From the NCBI RefSeq assembly GCF_000003815.2, contig NC_049984.1, positions 27,152,041 through 27,202,247 on the forward strand: a DNA stretch of 50,207 bases. Reading direction: 5' to 3'. Positions 1 through 10,325 of the stretch are shown here, one piece after another (position 1 is the first letter of the stretch; every line of letters begins with the position of its first letter). Under the pieces are notes generated by a model. It did no database searches. It had not been told where the DNA came from and worked only from the letters and a program-made list of their open reading frames with translations. Origin of the DNA: Branchiostoma floridae (Eukaryota; Chordata; Leptocardii; Amphioxiformes; Branchiostomatidae). Both the position numbers and the translations under genes were made by a program.

Positions 1-175
1 ACTCTTAACGCACATGGCAACACCTTAAGCTATCATTAGTAACCCATAGGGGCACAGTTCAACCAGAATTTGCGTAGACAATTGTAAGTTTTTTCATCCA
101 ACTGACATGACTAACGTGAAATCCTTCTGATTGAAGTGCCCGTTTGGACGATACCCCAGTCCCCTTTAACAGGAC

Positions 176-908
176 GTGCGTCAAGCTAAGGCGTCATCCT
201 ACATGAGTGGACTGTGCCGTGTTTGCGTGCCAAGCAAGAAATCTAAGCTGTTGACGGCAAAGAAACTGGTAAACAGTCTCGAGGCATGCCTGGAAGATGG
301 TAACTTTGATGCCGTGAATATCCCAACTCACGAGGAAACATTCACTTCTTACCTGGAAAAGCCCTAAAGGAAGAACGACCCAGGCAAGAAGATACACTGG
401 ACCAACCAGCTCGCTCAGAAGGAAGGCAGACCTCTGTGAACGTCATCAGAGATGCAGTTGGAGTAAGGGGGCCAGCAAGGAAAGTGACACAAAGAAAACT
501 GTAACGTGTAAGGAATGTGGGCAACAATTTGATCCTTCCTATAGACTGAGATATAACTATACAAAGGAACATGAATCGCCAATAAAGAAAGCGTGTCGTT
601 TCTGTAACAATGACTCAGTATCAGAGCTGCAAGGAAGAGACATGGAACAGTCTTCGAAGACAATGACGTAACAAATCCAGTATTACACAAATGTCGTCAG
701 TGTTCAAAATCAAAATGGAACCTAGTAAGACACACAGCAATACATACAGACCACAGGGAGTGTCACACGTATCCAAACGGTGACTCAAACGGGATGGTAG
801 TACACACAGGAGTACAATGCACCATCTGCAGGAAATATTCCCAAGGATGACCATTCCCTCAACAAGCATATGAATAAGCGCCATCGTCCAACAGAAGGAG
901 GTCAATGA
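176..908 (+). pseudogene. Decayed C2H2 zinc-finger-like coding segment
   Basis: Seen: broken open frames with cysteine/histidine spacing of C2H2 fingers. The 176-367 stretch has a C-x2-C pair near its start (LCRVC). From 483 to 671 a frame encodes TCKECGQQF followed by a finger whose first histidine is replaced by Asn. At about 686-750 comes CRQC...VRH-x3-H, a finger about three residues short. At about 816-900 CTIC...HSLNKHMNKRH forms an almost canonical finger, but only if a frameshift near 848 is bridged. Known: such fingers bind DNA. Inferred: a dead zinc-finger gene or a transposon-borne zinc-finger protein. Several stops and shifts separate the fingers, so this is not a working gene. 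No start or exon borders are clear. Confidence 0.45.
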
Positions 909-1910
909 TTCAGGAGAGGATATCATCATTCTCAACATAGAAAACATTACTTTCAACCATATATCACAACTTTTGACGTGACTTTAGGCTTGAAATACTT
1001 TTAAAAAATGTTCTTTTTGTGCTTGATTTGTAATAATCAAAAGGACGACAAAGTGATAGTATGACAAATGATTGTCAATATTTTTATTTTATTTTATTGA
1101 TCTTGTAGGGTGGTCCCTTCAGTCTAGATGACTGATTTCAAAGGGAGCCCTGTATTTCCAAGGGAGCCCTGTCAATATTCGCTGAAAACTTTTTGTCACA
1201 CTGTTAATTTCCAACCGATTTCCAAGATGTTGAATTGGGATTTCTGTATGTATCATTTTCACGTAAATGTTATGTTTGTTATATTCTAGTTCATCTAATA
1301 CTGTTACGTTTTTACCTGCATCAAACTAATGTCTCCATTTTTGGATGTTACAAACTGGGCTACATTGTGAGATTTATGCAATGTTATGATTGAAGTGATA
1401 AAGAAAACATTTATTGCCAATGAAAGGCCAAGCAATCAGAAGCAGATTTCTTCACATACATTGATGCCACAATGAGGGTATTGTACTTGGCAGAATTTGT
1501 AGTAAAAGTAATACTCTCAGTGAAGTAATTTTCCAGAAACATGCATTTGCAGACTTAATGATACTTAACACCATATACAATGTACACTATTTGGCACTCC
1601 TCACCCCTTCTGAAGCTTTTGACTAGAAGTGGAACACCTGCATTAATCTGCAGGGAGGCATTGGGGAAAATACATCCCCAATGACAACACTCTTGCGCTA
1701 CAGGTGGGTGAGATGAAGGGTTCCGACGGAAGGGTCAAACAAGAGCTTTCAGTCAGCACAAACAATCTGCAAAACCAACTAGATTGTCACAAACCTACAG
1801 CAGTCATGTTAAGTCCAGAGAGAGAACTGTGGCCAGGAAATGATTTTAAAGTTTGTGAGGTTGTTCTATTGGCGGCACGTATTAACAGCTCGTGCACGAT
1901 GTCTTAACAG
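909..1910. other. No gene seen
   Basis: AT-rich non-coding sequence. A 13-base motif, AAGGGAGCCCTGT, occurs twice within about 30 bases near 1140-1172. The short ORF at 1704-1907 has no recognisable domain and is probably fortuitous. Confidence 0.5.
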
Positions 1911-2312
1911 TTATGACTTGGGCCAGCAAGGAAGTTGTCCTGAACGGTGTGCGGTTGTCCAAATACAAGTGTCGACGCGGCAGCAACTCTCTTGAGGGTC
2001 TGCACTCACACCTGTACAACGCCGTACCGTCGCAGAGATGCGGAATTATGCCATTCCAAGTAAGTTTTTAATGATGAACACTACTTCTTCCATTGATAAT
2101 CTATAATTACATGTTTTTTAGAGGTCACCCTTCTTTATTTATGTTTGAATGGTTTGTAACATTTATTACACGGTCATGTGTTCCAGGTCTATCTGATCAG
2201 CTTCGCTGTCCAATGGAACAGCCAAATGGACTCCCTTCGTGTTGCTGGAGGGCAGGGACACCAGACCACCTGTATTGACGCTAGGCAGGTGCAGCTCATG
2301 AACCAGCAGCAA
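1911..2312 (+). pseudogene. Transposase-like C-terminal exons (RGSNSLEG type)
   Basis: Two exons joined by a clean intron. Exon 1911-2059 encodes KYKCRRGSNSLEGLHSHLYN and ends in CAA|GTAAG. The acceptor TTCCAG precedes an exon at 2187-2312 that begins VYLISFAVQWNSQMDSL and ends CAA|GTACAT; both junctions are phase 0. The pattern (R-R-G-x-N-x-L-E-G-x-H, then a helical segment with W-N) recalls the C-terminal part of a transposase-like family abundant in fish and marine invertebrates. That assignment is from memory of the family, not from a search. Further coding-like bits follow at 2495-2574 and 2804-2881 with no clean junctions. Upstream catalytic domains are missing. Confidence 0.45.
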
Positions 2313-3822
2313 GTACATCAAAACAAATAAAAAGTCGAAATAAGATTCATAGACATGATTTCAGATTTTGTTTTATCATCCTGGCCGGGCCCGTTTTTGA
2401 AATGTGAACTAAGCCTTATCGCAACCAAAAAAAGCTTGTAATTGACTTGACTTTTAGCCCACGTATTTTGATACAGACTGCTTGACTTCCGACAGATGTC
2501 CTGGATCGTGATGTTATCCTGAGGTACTACCAGCTTCGTGACGAGGATGAGAACGTCGCCACATCCATTCAGGTTTAGTAAGTAAATTGTGATTATTAAA
2601 TTGAATATATTGTAGCCTTCTTAGTCTTAGAACGTCACATTGCCGCAAAGTGCCCCGGGCGGGCACTTTTGGGGAGCGAAATATACGACATGATTTATCG
2701 TCATTTAACAGACTTATGCCAACAGACTCAGCAAACAGACCTTTTCTGTTAACTTCACGAATTGATGTATACAGGCGAGATTTTTAATTTTTTCCTTCAA
2801 ACAGCGCGTACCTGAACGGATTTACAGTAAACGGAGCCATGGACCTCCTGTTTATCTGGGGCCCTACTGGCGGTGACGCCAAGGTGTTTGTGTGATAAGT
2901 TGTTTGTTTTCATTGCATGTTGTAAAAAAAATGAAAACAGTTAAAACCTATTGTCTCTCTTGTCTAGTTTCCTTTTTTGTTCTTTTTTTTATATCCCAAT
3001 CAAAAAGGGGAAAATAACTGCAAAGAAATGTTGTTTATGCTAAAACTCAACAAAAATGTCAAGATATTGTCGCATAAAAACGATTGTTTTTTCTACTTAC
3101 TGCTGTACAATCTAAACAATGTTTTCTTTATTGATCCTTGAACTTGATCGATGTTGTACACCGTACATACGATGGACACGTTTGTCTGTATCCCACGTCC
3201 GATAACTCGGTAACCGTGCTCACCTGATGAGCACTGCTTATTAAAACACCAGATCCAACATGGTTGTTTCTGTTCTTTGGGGCAAGAGCGGAAGGCATGG
3301 TATGTGATGCCAAAAAGGTGTTGTTCCCAAAGGGAAGACAAGGAGAGAGATTGCCAAAGTTGGCAACACAGTCACCGTATCAATTGGGCAGCCTGAAGGA
3401 CGATCGACCGTTTAAACCTGACAGAACCGTTTTTGAAAAAATTCTTTACAGATCAAACGGTAGAGCGTCACGAATTACGTACGAGAGTCCAACTGCTAGG
3501 GGAATCGTACAAAGATTACTTCACATCTCAAACCAGACACTGAAGAGGTATATGTGGGCCTTCGTGCCACATACTTAGTAACCTACAGACAGCCTTCGAG
3601 CAAGGCGTTGAGCTAATACTGATCGATGCAGGCCAGCAGCAAACACTCACTCTGCAGGTACCAGAGGACTGCCCACAGGATATCCAGCCACATGTGAAGG
3701 TGAAGTCACCTTGAAGAGTAAAGGGACTTTGTCATTGAATGTGTTTCAGTGGGAAATGATACAACTCCTGGCACTGATCAAAAACAATTTAACAACCTAG
3801 TATGTATTGTATGTTTGTGCAG
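2313..3822 (+). other. Weak coding-like islands and an LTR-end relic
   Basis: Mostly non-coding. Short protein-like stretches appear at 2495-2574, 2804-2881, 3320-3412 (begins VVPKGKTRREIAKVGNTVTV), about 3440-3535 and 3595-3711 (ILIDAGQQQTLTLQV); none is recognised and each is bounded by stops or shifts. At 3135-3172 there is a CTTGAACTTGATC...GTTGT.CACCGTAC motif that recurs at about 16263 and 19130, where it precedes AATAAA-like signals; this looks like a fragment of the same LTR family. Confidence 0.35.
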
Positions 3823-4513
3823 GAAATCACAAAGTTCCAGTTACCCGCTGTGTCATCAGACTGGGGTGGTGACCTGTCAACCCGGATAGTGCCTGCGGCA
3901 TTGACAGGGTTCGTCGTTCCTGACATCAAGGAAAGTCGACTGCAAGAGTTATCTGTTTGTAAGTGTCATCGAGGCGTACTCGCTGATCATCTGTCGACTA
4001 GTTTACTATGACCAAGCTTTTATTGAAGTAAGACAGTTTTTAACATGCTTCCTGACGTTGGAACGCGCAACCTACCAAGGTTATGCAGCTCTGAAGCAAT
4101 GATTAGAGAGATATCACAACTTGGAATTCACAGTGGAGACTCATGACTGTATCTAAATTTAACCCGCTAGAAAGTATTTTCTACTCTGTGTCAGCTATTT
4201 GTTACTAAGGATTACTTTGACTATGTATCATGGAACAAATACAGCTCTGCGTTGTATTACAAGGACAGACTATCTAACATAAAAATGTACCGTACATACT
4301 TTTTGAACAACGCTCGTGAATGTCCTTATTAACATTGAATGATTCTTCAGGTGAAACTGCACAAACCATGAACGTTCATCTGCTATGGCACCTGGCCCAC
4401 CAGACCAGACTGTATGGGTCATTATGGGCATTCTCCTGCTTCGGGTTCGAATCAATGAATGGGCAGATCAAGAGATTGCAATTGTTCACGGAACGAGCTT
4501 CGTTGTGCAAAAG
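3823..4513 (+). pseudogene. CACTA/EnSpm (Tnp2-like) transposase exon remnants
   Basis: Two exons. Exon 3823-3958 follows a TTTGTGCAG acceptor, reads EITKFQLPAVSSDWGGDLST and ends TTT|GTAAGT. Exon 4351-4513 follows GATTCTTCAG, contains MNVHLLWHLAHQTRLYGSLW and then FSCFGFESMNGQIKRL, and ends AAAAG|GTATGG. The phases agree (1 nt + 2 nt). Known: Tnp2-like CACTA transposases carry, near their C-terminus, an N-x-H-L-x-x-H-L...GP-x-x-x-F-x-FE-x-x-NG segment (DUF4218-like), which the second exon matches well. The DDE core is absent, and the intron holds remnants of what looks like more coding sequence, so this is a fragment. Confidence 0.5.
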
Positions 4514-4899
4514 GTATGGTAAACATACATATATTAACATACACTGTTAAATCTCAAATCAAATCTTAAATGTTACAACGGGATGCTGGTCACACATATT
4601 TTTCAATGCTACTATTTTGATGGAAATGAATGAATTAATCAGTGTTTCTTTTATGTGCCCAGTCAATGTTGCCTTATAAGACATGAAAACGATATGTTGG
4701 ATGAAAGTGATTAATTATGAAAACATACATTTTGAAGCCGGAAGAGGCAAAATGCCAGTTCAGTGATTGCACCGTGGAAGCTACAGTCATCGTAGCAAGC
4801 GAAAGAGACCATGTGGCAGAAGTGTTCTATGATAGAAAGGTTCAACGTACAGCAGGAGAAAAACATAGCCGATACGTCAGGGGGCCGGAAAGGGAGAAT
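4514..4899 (+). other. No recognised gene
   Basis: Non-coding sequence leading to the piggyBac-like MITE. An ORF starting at 4717 runs into the MITE terminus and its poly-G tract, so it is not credible as a gene. Confidence 0.4.
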
Positions 4900-5795
4900 T
4901 TAACCCTATTCAGACCGGGCTTTTTTGGTCATCCCTGGACCCGGGGGGGGGGGGGGGGGCTCTTGAGGCCCTCCACTTCTAAGTCCTATAACTCTTGAAC
5001 GACGTGTCGTGTGGCCACCCAAATTTTAGGAAATGATGTAGACATAATATCTGACAAGTATAAGACGTTTGATGTTACGATGACGTCATATGACGTAATT
5101 ATGACGTCATCAATTTGATTTTATTGGCCGGACCCATGAAAAAGGGGTTTTCTCAGCAAACTTCAAGTTTGCTCCAAAAATGTAACAGCAAGTGCAGATG
5201 ATAGAATGATAATGTTTGTAACGACTTGTGCCGCCAATAGTAATATCAATCGCGTCATGCACATCTAAGATAGCGGTTGAGCTCCGCCATATTATATCCA
5301 ACATTTTGAATTTTTTAAAATATTTTTTTTTTTGCAACAAATAATCACAAAAGGCAATGGAAATAGACGAAATACATGCATTTAGATGGTTTTTGATGAA
5401 AAAATACCAAAATTTAAGCGATAATTAGCTTGTTATTCTTGATCTGGCCATACGGTCCGCCATCTTGGATTTGGGACTGATGACGTCATAAAATTAGCAT
5501 AATTTATGCATATATCATTATGAAAGATATGCTAAATAATATAAGACTTTATAAATGTAAGAAAATAGCAGTAATATAGCAAATAAATGTGAAATATACA
5601 TTGTTAGAACCGAAAGTAGCGATTTTTGACAAAACTGCCTGTCAACAAACGGTTGCCATGGCAACACAAAAAAATGTGAAATTTGTCAAACTTCGCAAAA
5701 TTGTTTCCAACAATATTTTAGGAAAACTCACCAAATTTGGTGGCTCTAGCGTAAGCCGTTCTGGCGTTATACGACATCAAAGTTTTCGACGTCAT
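4900..5795. mobile_element. piggyBac-like MITE, copy 1, right end lost
   Basis: TTAA at 4900-4903 is followed by CCCTATTCAGACCGGGCTTT, nearly the same terminus as the complete copy at 37332-38249. A poly-G run at about 4942-4958 follows. The interior aligns with the second copy: repeated TGACGTCA (5081-5088, 5102-5109, 5481-5488), CCGCCATCTTGGAT at about 5458, and GTTGCCATGGCAACAC at about 5652. Similarity stops near 5790-5800, about 50 bp before the expected right terminus, where a MULE fragment begins. No ORF for a transposase, so non-autonomous. The TTAA target and CCC...GGG ends are hallmarks of piggyBac elements. Confidence 0.65.
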
Positions 5796-5873
5796 TCGGG
5801 CTCTCACACCACGGCAAGGCGGATGGACCGGGAGCCGATGTTAGGGCATCCCCGTGAGAGGAGATGGGGTAAC
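5796..5873 (+). pseudogene. MULE transposase fragment, 5' part
   Basis: Short segment between the MITE relic and the LINE. In the frame ending GDGVT it lines up with the downstream MULE segment beginning at 8408 once the LINE and one copy of the 11-bp duplication are ignored. A stop codon upstream (about 5847) shows it is already dead. Its last 11 bases, GATGGGGTAAC (5863-5873), are the left target-site duplication. Confidence 0.5.
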
Positions 5874-5905
5874 TTACTTACTTTACTTTACTTTATCCTT
5901 CCCGC

Positions 5906-7051
5906 TTATGCCTGGGGGGGGGGCGTCGCGGGGAGATGTAAACATCTGTCTTGAGCCAGGTGTGTCGCCTCCTGGAGAGTCAGGCCATGTGCACGGACAG
6001 TCTCTGCCACTCCCTCTATCCACCTGCGGCGTGGTCTTCCTCTGGCCCTGACACCTGGGTGTCTGGTGGTGTAGGCTCTCAGCGCTGGCTGGGTGGTTGG
6101 CATTCTTGTCAGATGACCAAACCACTGAACTCTTTGCTTGGCTATGAACTGCAAGACAGGTTTGGTTCCAACCATCTCTCTGACCACTTCATTTCTCAAC
6201 CTGTCCCTCCTCGTCTTACCGGCTGTTCTTCTCAGGACCCTCATCTCACAGCTTGTGAGTTTCCTCTCCTGTGCTTTGTTCAGGGTCCAGGTTTGACACT
6301 GATATGTGAGTGTTGGAACGAAGATGGTGTTGATGAGTCTGGCCTTGGTCTCCATGGGGATACTTGGGTGCCTTAGCAGAGGTGCTAGCTGATAGCTGAC
6401 AGAGTTTGCTTTCTGTATTCTTGTCTCTATCTCTCTGTCTAGTTTCCCATCCTCTGTAAAGATGCTCCCCAGGTATTTGAACTCCGTGGCCTGTTTGAGG
6501 AGTTGACCATTCACTGTGATCTCTAGTTTCTCTGGGCAGCGGCCAACTGACATGGATTCTGTCTTTCCGATGCTGATCTTCATGTCGTGACGATCGCCTG
6601 CACTGTTGAGCTTGTCTGTGTGGTGCTGAAGTTCCTCCTTACTCTCGTTCAGGATGCCTTGGTCATCAGCAAAAAGCAGTTCGTTCAAGGCCTCAGGATC
6701 TGGGTTGGCTTCCTTTGTGATGTTATCCATGTACACTATAAACAGTAAGGGTGACAGTACACATCCTTGTCTCACTCCGGACCCTATCTGGAACCAGCTT
6801 GAAAGACCATTTGGGGTTTGTACTGCGCTCTTGCTGTTGTGATAAAGTGCTCTTATGTTCTCTAGAAGTTGGCCCTTTACACCATACTGTTCCAAAATCT
6901 GCCAGAGTCGGTTCCTGTTTACCCGGTCAAAAGCTTTTTCCTGGTCGACAAAGACGAGGCGGAGGTGCTTTTGGTACTCGCAGGCCTTCTCACAGAGTTG
7001 TCTGAGTGCAAATATTGCATCGGTGCAGCCTCTCCCTTTCCGGAAACCAAA
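5906..7051 (-). pseudogene. LINE reverse transcriptase, C-terminal two-thirds
   Basis: Open frame starting at the inversion point with FGFRKGRGCTDAIFALRQL (RT domain 2a-type motif), then VFVDQEKAFDRVNR (domain A, catalytic Asp), GVRQGCVLSPLLF (domain B), LLFADDQGIL (domain C, FADD) and FKYLGS (domain E-like). The C-terminal region has the arginine-rich RGRPRRRW and ends PPPQA-stop at 5906. Known: copies LINE RNA into DNA at a nicked target. An apparent open frame continues from 7052 to 7234 but is antisense to the inverted endonuclease and is not part of the protein. The N-terminal half lies inverted next door, so no functional protein is made. FADDQ instead of FADDV/I is unusual but seen in some RTE-related elements (recall). 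Confidence 0.85.
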
Positions 7052-8405
7052 ATAGTTGTCATGGGAGACTTCAACGGAAGAGTGGGAAGGAGGAGAGACC
7101 CATGGACAGCATACCTCGGTCCCCATAGTGACAGAAGCACAGAGTGCAACTATAATGGACACCAACTCCTGAGCCTGTGTGCAGAGTATGACCTGGTCAT
7201 CACCAACACACTCTTTCAACACCGTTCCAGCCACACCCAGACCTGGTACCGGTGGAGTGACATGACAGTCTCATCCCAGATAGACTTCATCCTCACCAGA
7301 GCATCCAGGAGAACCTCAGTCCAAGATGCACGGGCGATACCAAATGCCGGGTTGGACACAGACCACAGACCAGTGCTGATGTACATGAGAGGGAAGGGAA
7401 ACGGGAGCCACAGACGAAAGCTGCCACACGAGCCACAAATCAACACACACAAACTCAGGAAGAACATGGACATTCAAGAAGAAATAAAACAGAGAGTTAC
7501 AGAGAGACTAAAGCAAGAAGACACATGGGACAAGAGCGCAGAAGAAACATGGAGCATCTTCAAAAACACTCTTCTTGACTGCCTCATGAGCAAATGCGGG
7601 AAGAAGAAAAACGGAAGAGGTCAGAGAAAAGCCACCAAGTGGTGGAATGACGAAGTGAAAGAGGCTGTACGGGAGAAGAAGAGACTCTACAAAGTATGGG
7701 TGAAATCACAGACACAAGAAGACTATGTGAACTACAGACTAGCCAGAAGACAGAGTAAGAGAGAGGTGAAACATGCAAAGGACGCCTCATGGAAGACCTA
7801 CGGACATGAACTGAGTGAGCTCTGCAAACGGTCACCACGAGAGTTCTACAGGAGTGTCAGAGCCATGCGACTCAGGGACGAACCTTACAACCCAACCCCG
7901 GTGATAAACGACCAGGATGGGAACCCTATATATGAGGAGGACAAGATCAAACTGCGTTGGGAACAATACTTCAGAGATCTCCTCAACCCGGTTGACGAGA
8001 ACAGAAGTCACATCCAGTTCAACCCCAGCTACCCAGAGCACACAGAACCCAACACACTGGAGGAAGAAGTGCGGAGAGCAGTGAAGACCAGCCCAAAGAA
8101 CAAAGCTGCAGGGGTCGACGGGATCCCTGTAGAAGTCATTACAGCATGTGGCAAGACTGGCATCAGGTGGCTCACTACTATCTTCCAGAAAGTATGGGCG
8201 GAACAGTGTGTGCCAGAGGACTGGAGGAAATCAGTTGTCATTCCCATATGGAAGAAGAAAGGGAACAAGAAAGAATGCAGCACATACCGAGGCATCTCCC
8301 TCATCAGTCACACGGGGAAAATATTCGCAAAAATACTGGAGCAAAGAACAAGAGCAATTGTTGACCCACTGCTCAGTGAAGCCCAGTTTGGTTTCCGGAA
8401 AGGGA
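7050..8405 (+). pseudogene. LINE endonuclease (partial) and RT N-terminal part, inverted
   Basis: Open frame on the opposite strand to the rest of the LINE. It starts inside the APE endonuclease at IVVMGDFNGRVGRR (the GDFN catalytic motif), continues to SQIDFILTR and TDHRPVLM (the D-H of the endonuclease active site), a basic linker, and RT motifs: AAGVDGIPVEVI, EDWRKSVVIPIWKKKG, YRGISLISHTGKIFAKIL, and finally AQFGFRKG at about 8404, where the LINE stops. Known: the endonuclease nicks the target for reverse transcription. The open frame 6869-8623 as a whole is a chimera: its start is antisense RT and its last ~70 codons are MULE transposase. Confidence 0.85.
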
Positions 8406-8407
8406 CG

Positions 8408-8960
8408 GATGGGGTAACGCCCGCTGAAAACAAAACGGTGTTCGAGAGCCTCATGTATGAGTTAAGACATCAAGCCAGTGAGGTCGCTGTCTATAGCGAT
8501 TATTTCGAGGGACGGTTGGAGCCCATGCTCCGGGAGAACTTTGCAACATCACAGCTTCCTGGCTTCCAACAACGACTCAAGAAATGGACAAACAACAACT
8601 GTGAAGCCTCAACCACATCTTGAAGCTGGCAATCCACTGGCAGCCCCAGGCTCTGGGGAACTTGATCGACAAGCTCCGCGAAGTTGTACGCGGCCAGTGC
8701 ATTGAGCTGGAAAGGAGTCTGGTGACTACCAGCTCTGCCCAGAGTTTCGCCAGTTCCGCGTGCATGATGTAGTGTGGATGCGCATGACAAACGAACAACG
8801 TGAGAAGCACCTTAGTCGCTTCATGCTGTACAAAGCACGTCCAGGGAGGACAACCTGGTGGCGAGCAGCAAGGCTGCGATGTCCTCCTGGTTGCAGCGGG
8901 CGCCTGAACAGGCAGGTGGTGGCATCCTCGAGGAGCAGCCAATCCCCGACTTGGAAGACA
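8408..8960 (+). pseudogene. MULE-like transposase C-terminal region, frameshifted
   Basis: Starts with the right target duplication and reads PAENKTVFESLMYELRHQ and then LPGFQQRLKKWTNNNCE. One base is then missing near 8601-8604, after which the frame shift restores SLNHILKLAIHWQPQALGNL. A second shift near 8719 leads to DYQLCPEFRQFRVHDVVWMR and EQREKHLSRFMLYKARPG. The W-T-N-N-N-C-E-S-x-N-H-x-L-K-x-A block is characteristic of a MULE-type transposase C-terminal region (family recall). The DDE/MULE core lay upstream and is lost. Two frameshifts show the gene was decaying independently of the LINE insertion. Confidence 0.6.
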
Positions 8961-9747
8961 ACATTCTCGGCGACCTTGAGTAAGATCATAGATGTCATAG
9001 TTGTAGATCCCCGTAGTGACAGTTTCTGTTCTTGTAGCTCCATTATGCATGTCTACTTATACGCAGTTCTGTAGCTAGCTGTATGACAAAGTAGTATGTT
9101 CGAACACTGTATCCTGTATTGTTGATAATGTTGAGTTTAGTTTAGTTTACACTGCCATGTCTTAGAGAACTGCGCCAATTCCATATCTTTGAGGACAAGA
9201 AGTCCTCATTCAGCCATAATCATTCTTGATACACAATCATCGCTTGTGCAGTGTACGAGACTCCCGTGGAGTTCTGACCTACATACGGTCTGTCATACTT
9301 GCTCAGGGAAAGAGGATCAGAGAAAATATAAACTTTATGTTGGACCAGAAAACTATAATATATATTGGTTATTTCATATTTATTTGCAGGAATCGATTTT
9401 AAACTATATGTCTATATTTCATTCTAAAGTCTATTTTCCTATTTTCTACCAGTTTCTGTAAGGGCATGGCGGGGCTATTCAATACTGTTTCAATTAAAAT
9501 GCCGTACCTTCTTTTTTTTCCATAGTGGCGTTGGGTTAGAGGACGAGCTAATCCCCGACATTGACGAGAACATTGTAGTTGATCAGGATGTAGTAAATCA
9601 GGATGGGGGATGTAGAGAACTAGGTTGAAATGACCTGTGTGATGGTTCCAGGACCCTACAACTATGGTCCTTAGAGTGGTTAACATGGCTAGCGTGCTTC
9701 GAAACAAAGTTCATGCTAGACATATTGCCATCAAAACTCACTTCTAG
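8961..9747 (+). other. No clear gene
   Basis: Non-coding with a TTTAGTTTAGTTTA tract at about 9135-9150, resembling a LINE tail. A short stretch at 9541-9627 encodes LIPDIDENIVVDQD and resembles PIPDLEDNILGDLE encoded near 8946, suggesting a related C-terminal exon of the same or a sister transposon gene. Confidence 0.3.
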
Positions 9748-10124
9748 TACTGGTCCATGAAGACCTGCGATGGTGACCCAGACCTGCTGCGGTCTCGTCT
9801 GGACAATATTGTCAAGCACTACCAGGTAAGGAGACTAGGGATGTTTCAACTTTACGTTCATGGAATTATAGTTCACTGAGTCTGTACATGTAGAAAAGAA
9901 TAATTGGCACTCTTTGGTATTATGAACCTGTATATACTGTTTACTTTGCCCGTGTCCCGTCATGATCAGTGAAATATTAGCTCTCTACAGGTAAAGTGAA
10001 TTGGTGATTTGAGATCCATTTCTATTATTCCCACCAACGGAATGCACATCATTTTTCAGGATGACTACAGAGACTGTTTTGTGGGGAATGTCCATCTTCC
10101 GGGGGCTGTTGACACAGAAGTGGC
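9748..10124 (+). pseudogene. Two spliced exons of an unidentified transposon-type gene
   Basis: Exon 9748-9825 follows CACTTCTAG and encodes YWSMKTCDGDPDLLRSRLDN, then IVKHYQ, ending CAG|GTAAGG; it is 26 codons exactly. Exon 10060-10124 follows ATTTTTCAG, reads DDYRDCFVGNVHLPGAVDTE, and ends GGC|GTAAGT. The C-D-G...LLR-x-R-L-D-N-I-V-x-H-Y-Q pattern resembles a segment of uncharacterised transposon proteins in invertebrates (recall only). No catalytic residues can be assigned. Confidence 0.35.
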
Positions 10125-10325
10125 GTAAGTAGTGCATTTCTCTTGTCAACTCCATCATTATCATCATTGTGAACTTAACAATAGTATGCCTTAGCAACTT
10201 CATTTTCCACTTGCACTGGGTAACAAAATGACTTTGATCCCCGACAAAACTATATCTAAGTTTTCACAAAAGTCTGCCCCAAGAAAAATGATCTACGCAT
10301 TAGATTATAAACATATGAGGAAATG

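Larger units (their letters stand above)
5874..8407 (-). mobile_element. RTE-like LINE insertion with 5' inversion (twin priming)
   Basis: A 2.5-kb LINE inserted on the minus strand. Its 3' tail is a (TAAAG)n-type microsatellite, seen on the plus strand as TTACTTACTTTACTTTACTT at 5874. The 3' half (RT to stop) reads leftward from about 7051. The 5' half (endonuclease to RT) is inverted and reads rightward from about 7050 to 8405. Both halves meet the same RT motif FGFRKG: 18 bases (TTGGTTTCCGGAAAGGGA) occur at 8388-8405 and, reversed, at 7034-7051. GATGGGGTAAC flanks both sides (5863-5873 and 8408-8418). Both halves remain open, so the insertion is young. The 5' end is truncated inside the endonuclease. 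Confidence 0.85.

Noticed and set aside
1704-1907. 67-codon plus-strand ORF
   Set aside because: No homology-like motif or splice context; consistent with chance.
4430-4460. tRNA-like GGTTCGAATC motif
   Set aside because: No cloverleaf around it; it falls within the CACTA-like exon codons.
5854-6376. Plus-strand ORFs over the LINE 3' end
   Set aside because: Antisense to the RT C-terminal region and including the LINE tail.
7052-7234. N-terminal extension of the minus-strand RT ORF
   Set aside because: It is antisense to the inverted endonuclease segment and unrelated to the RT.
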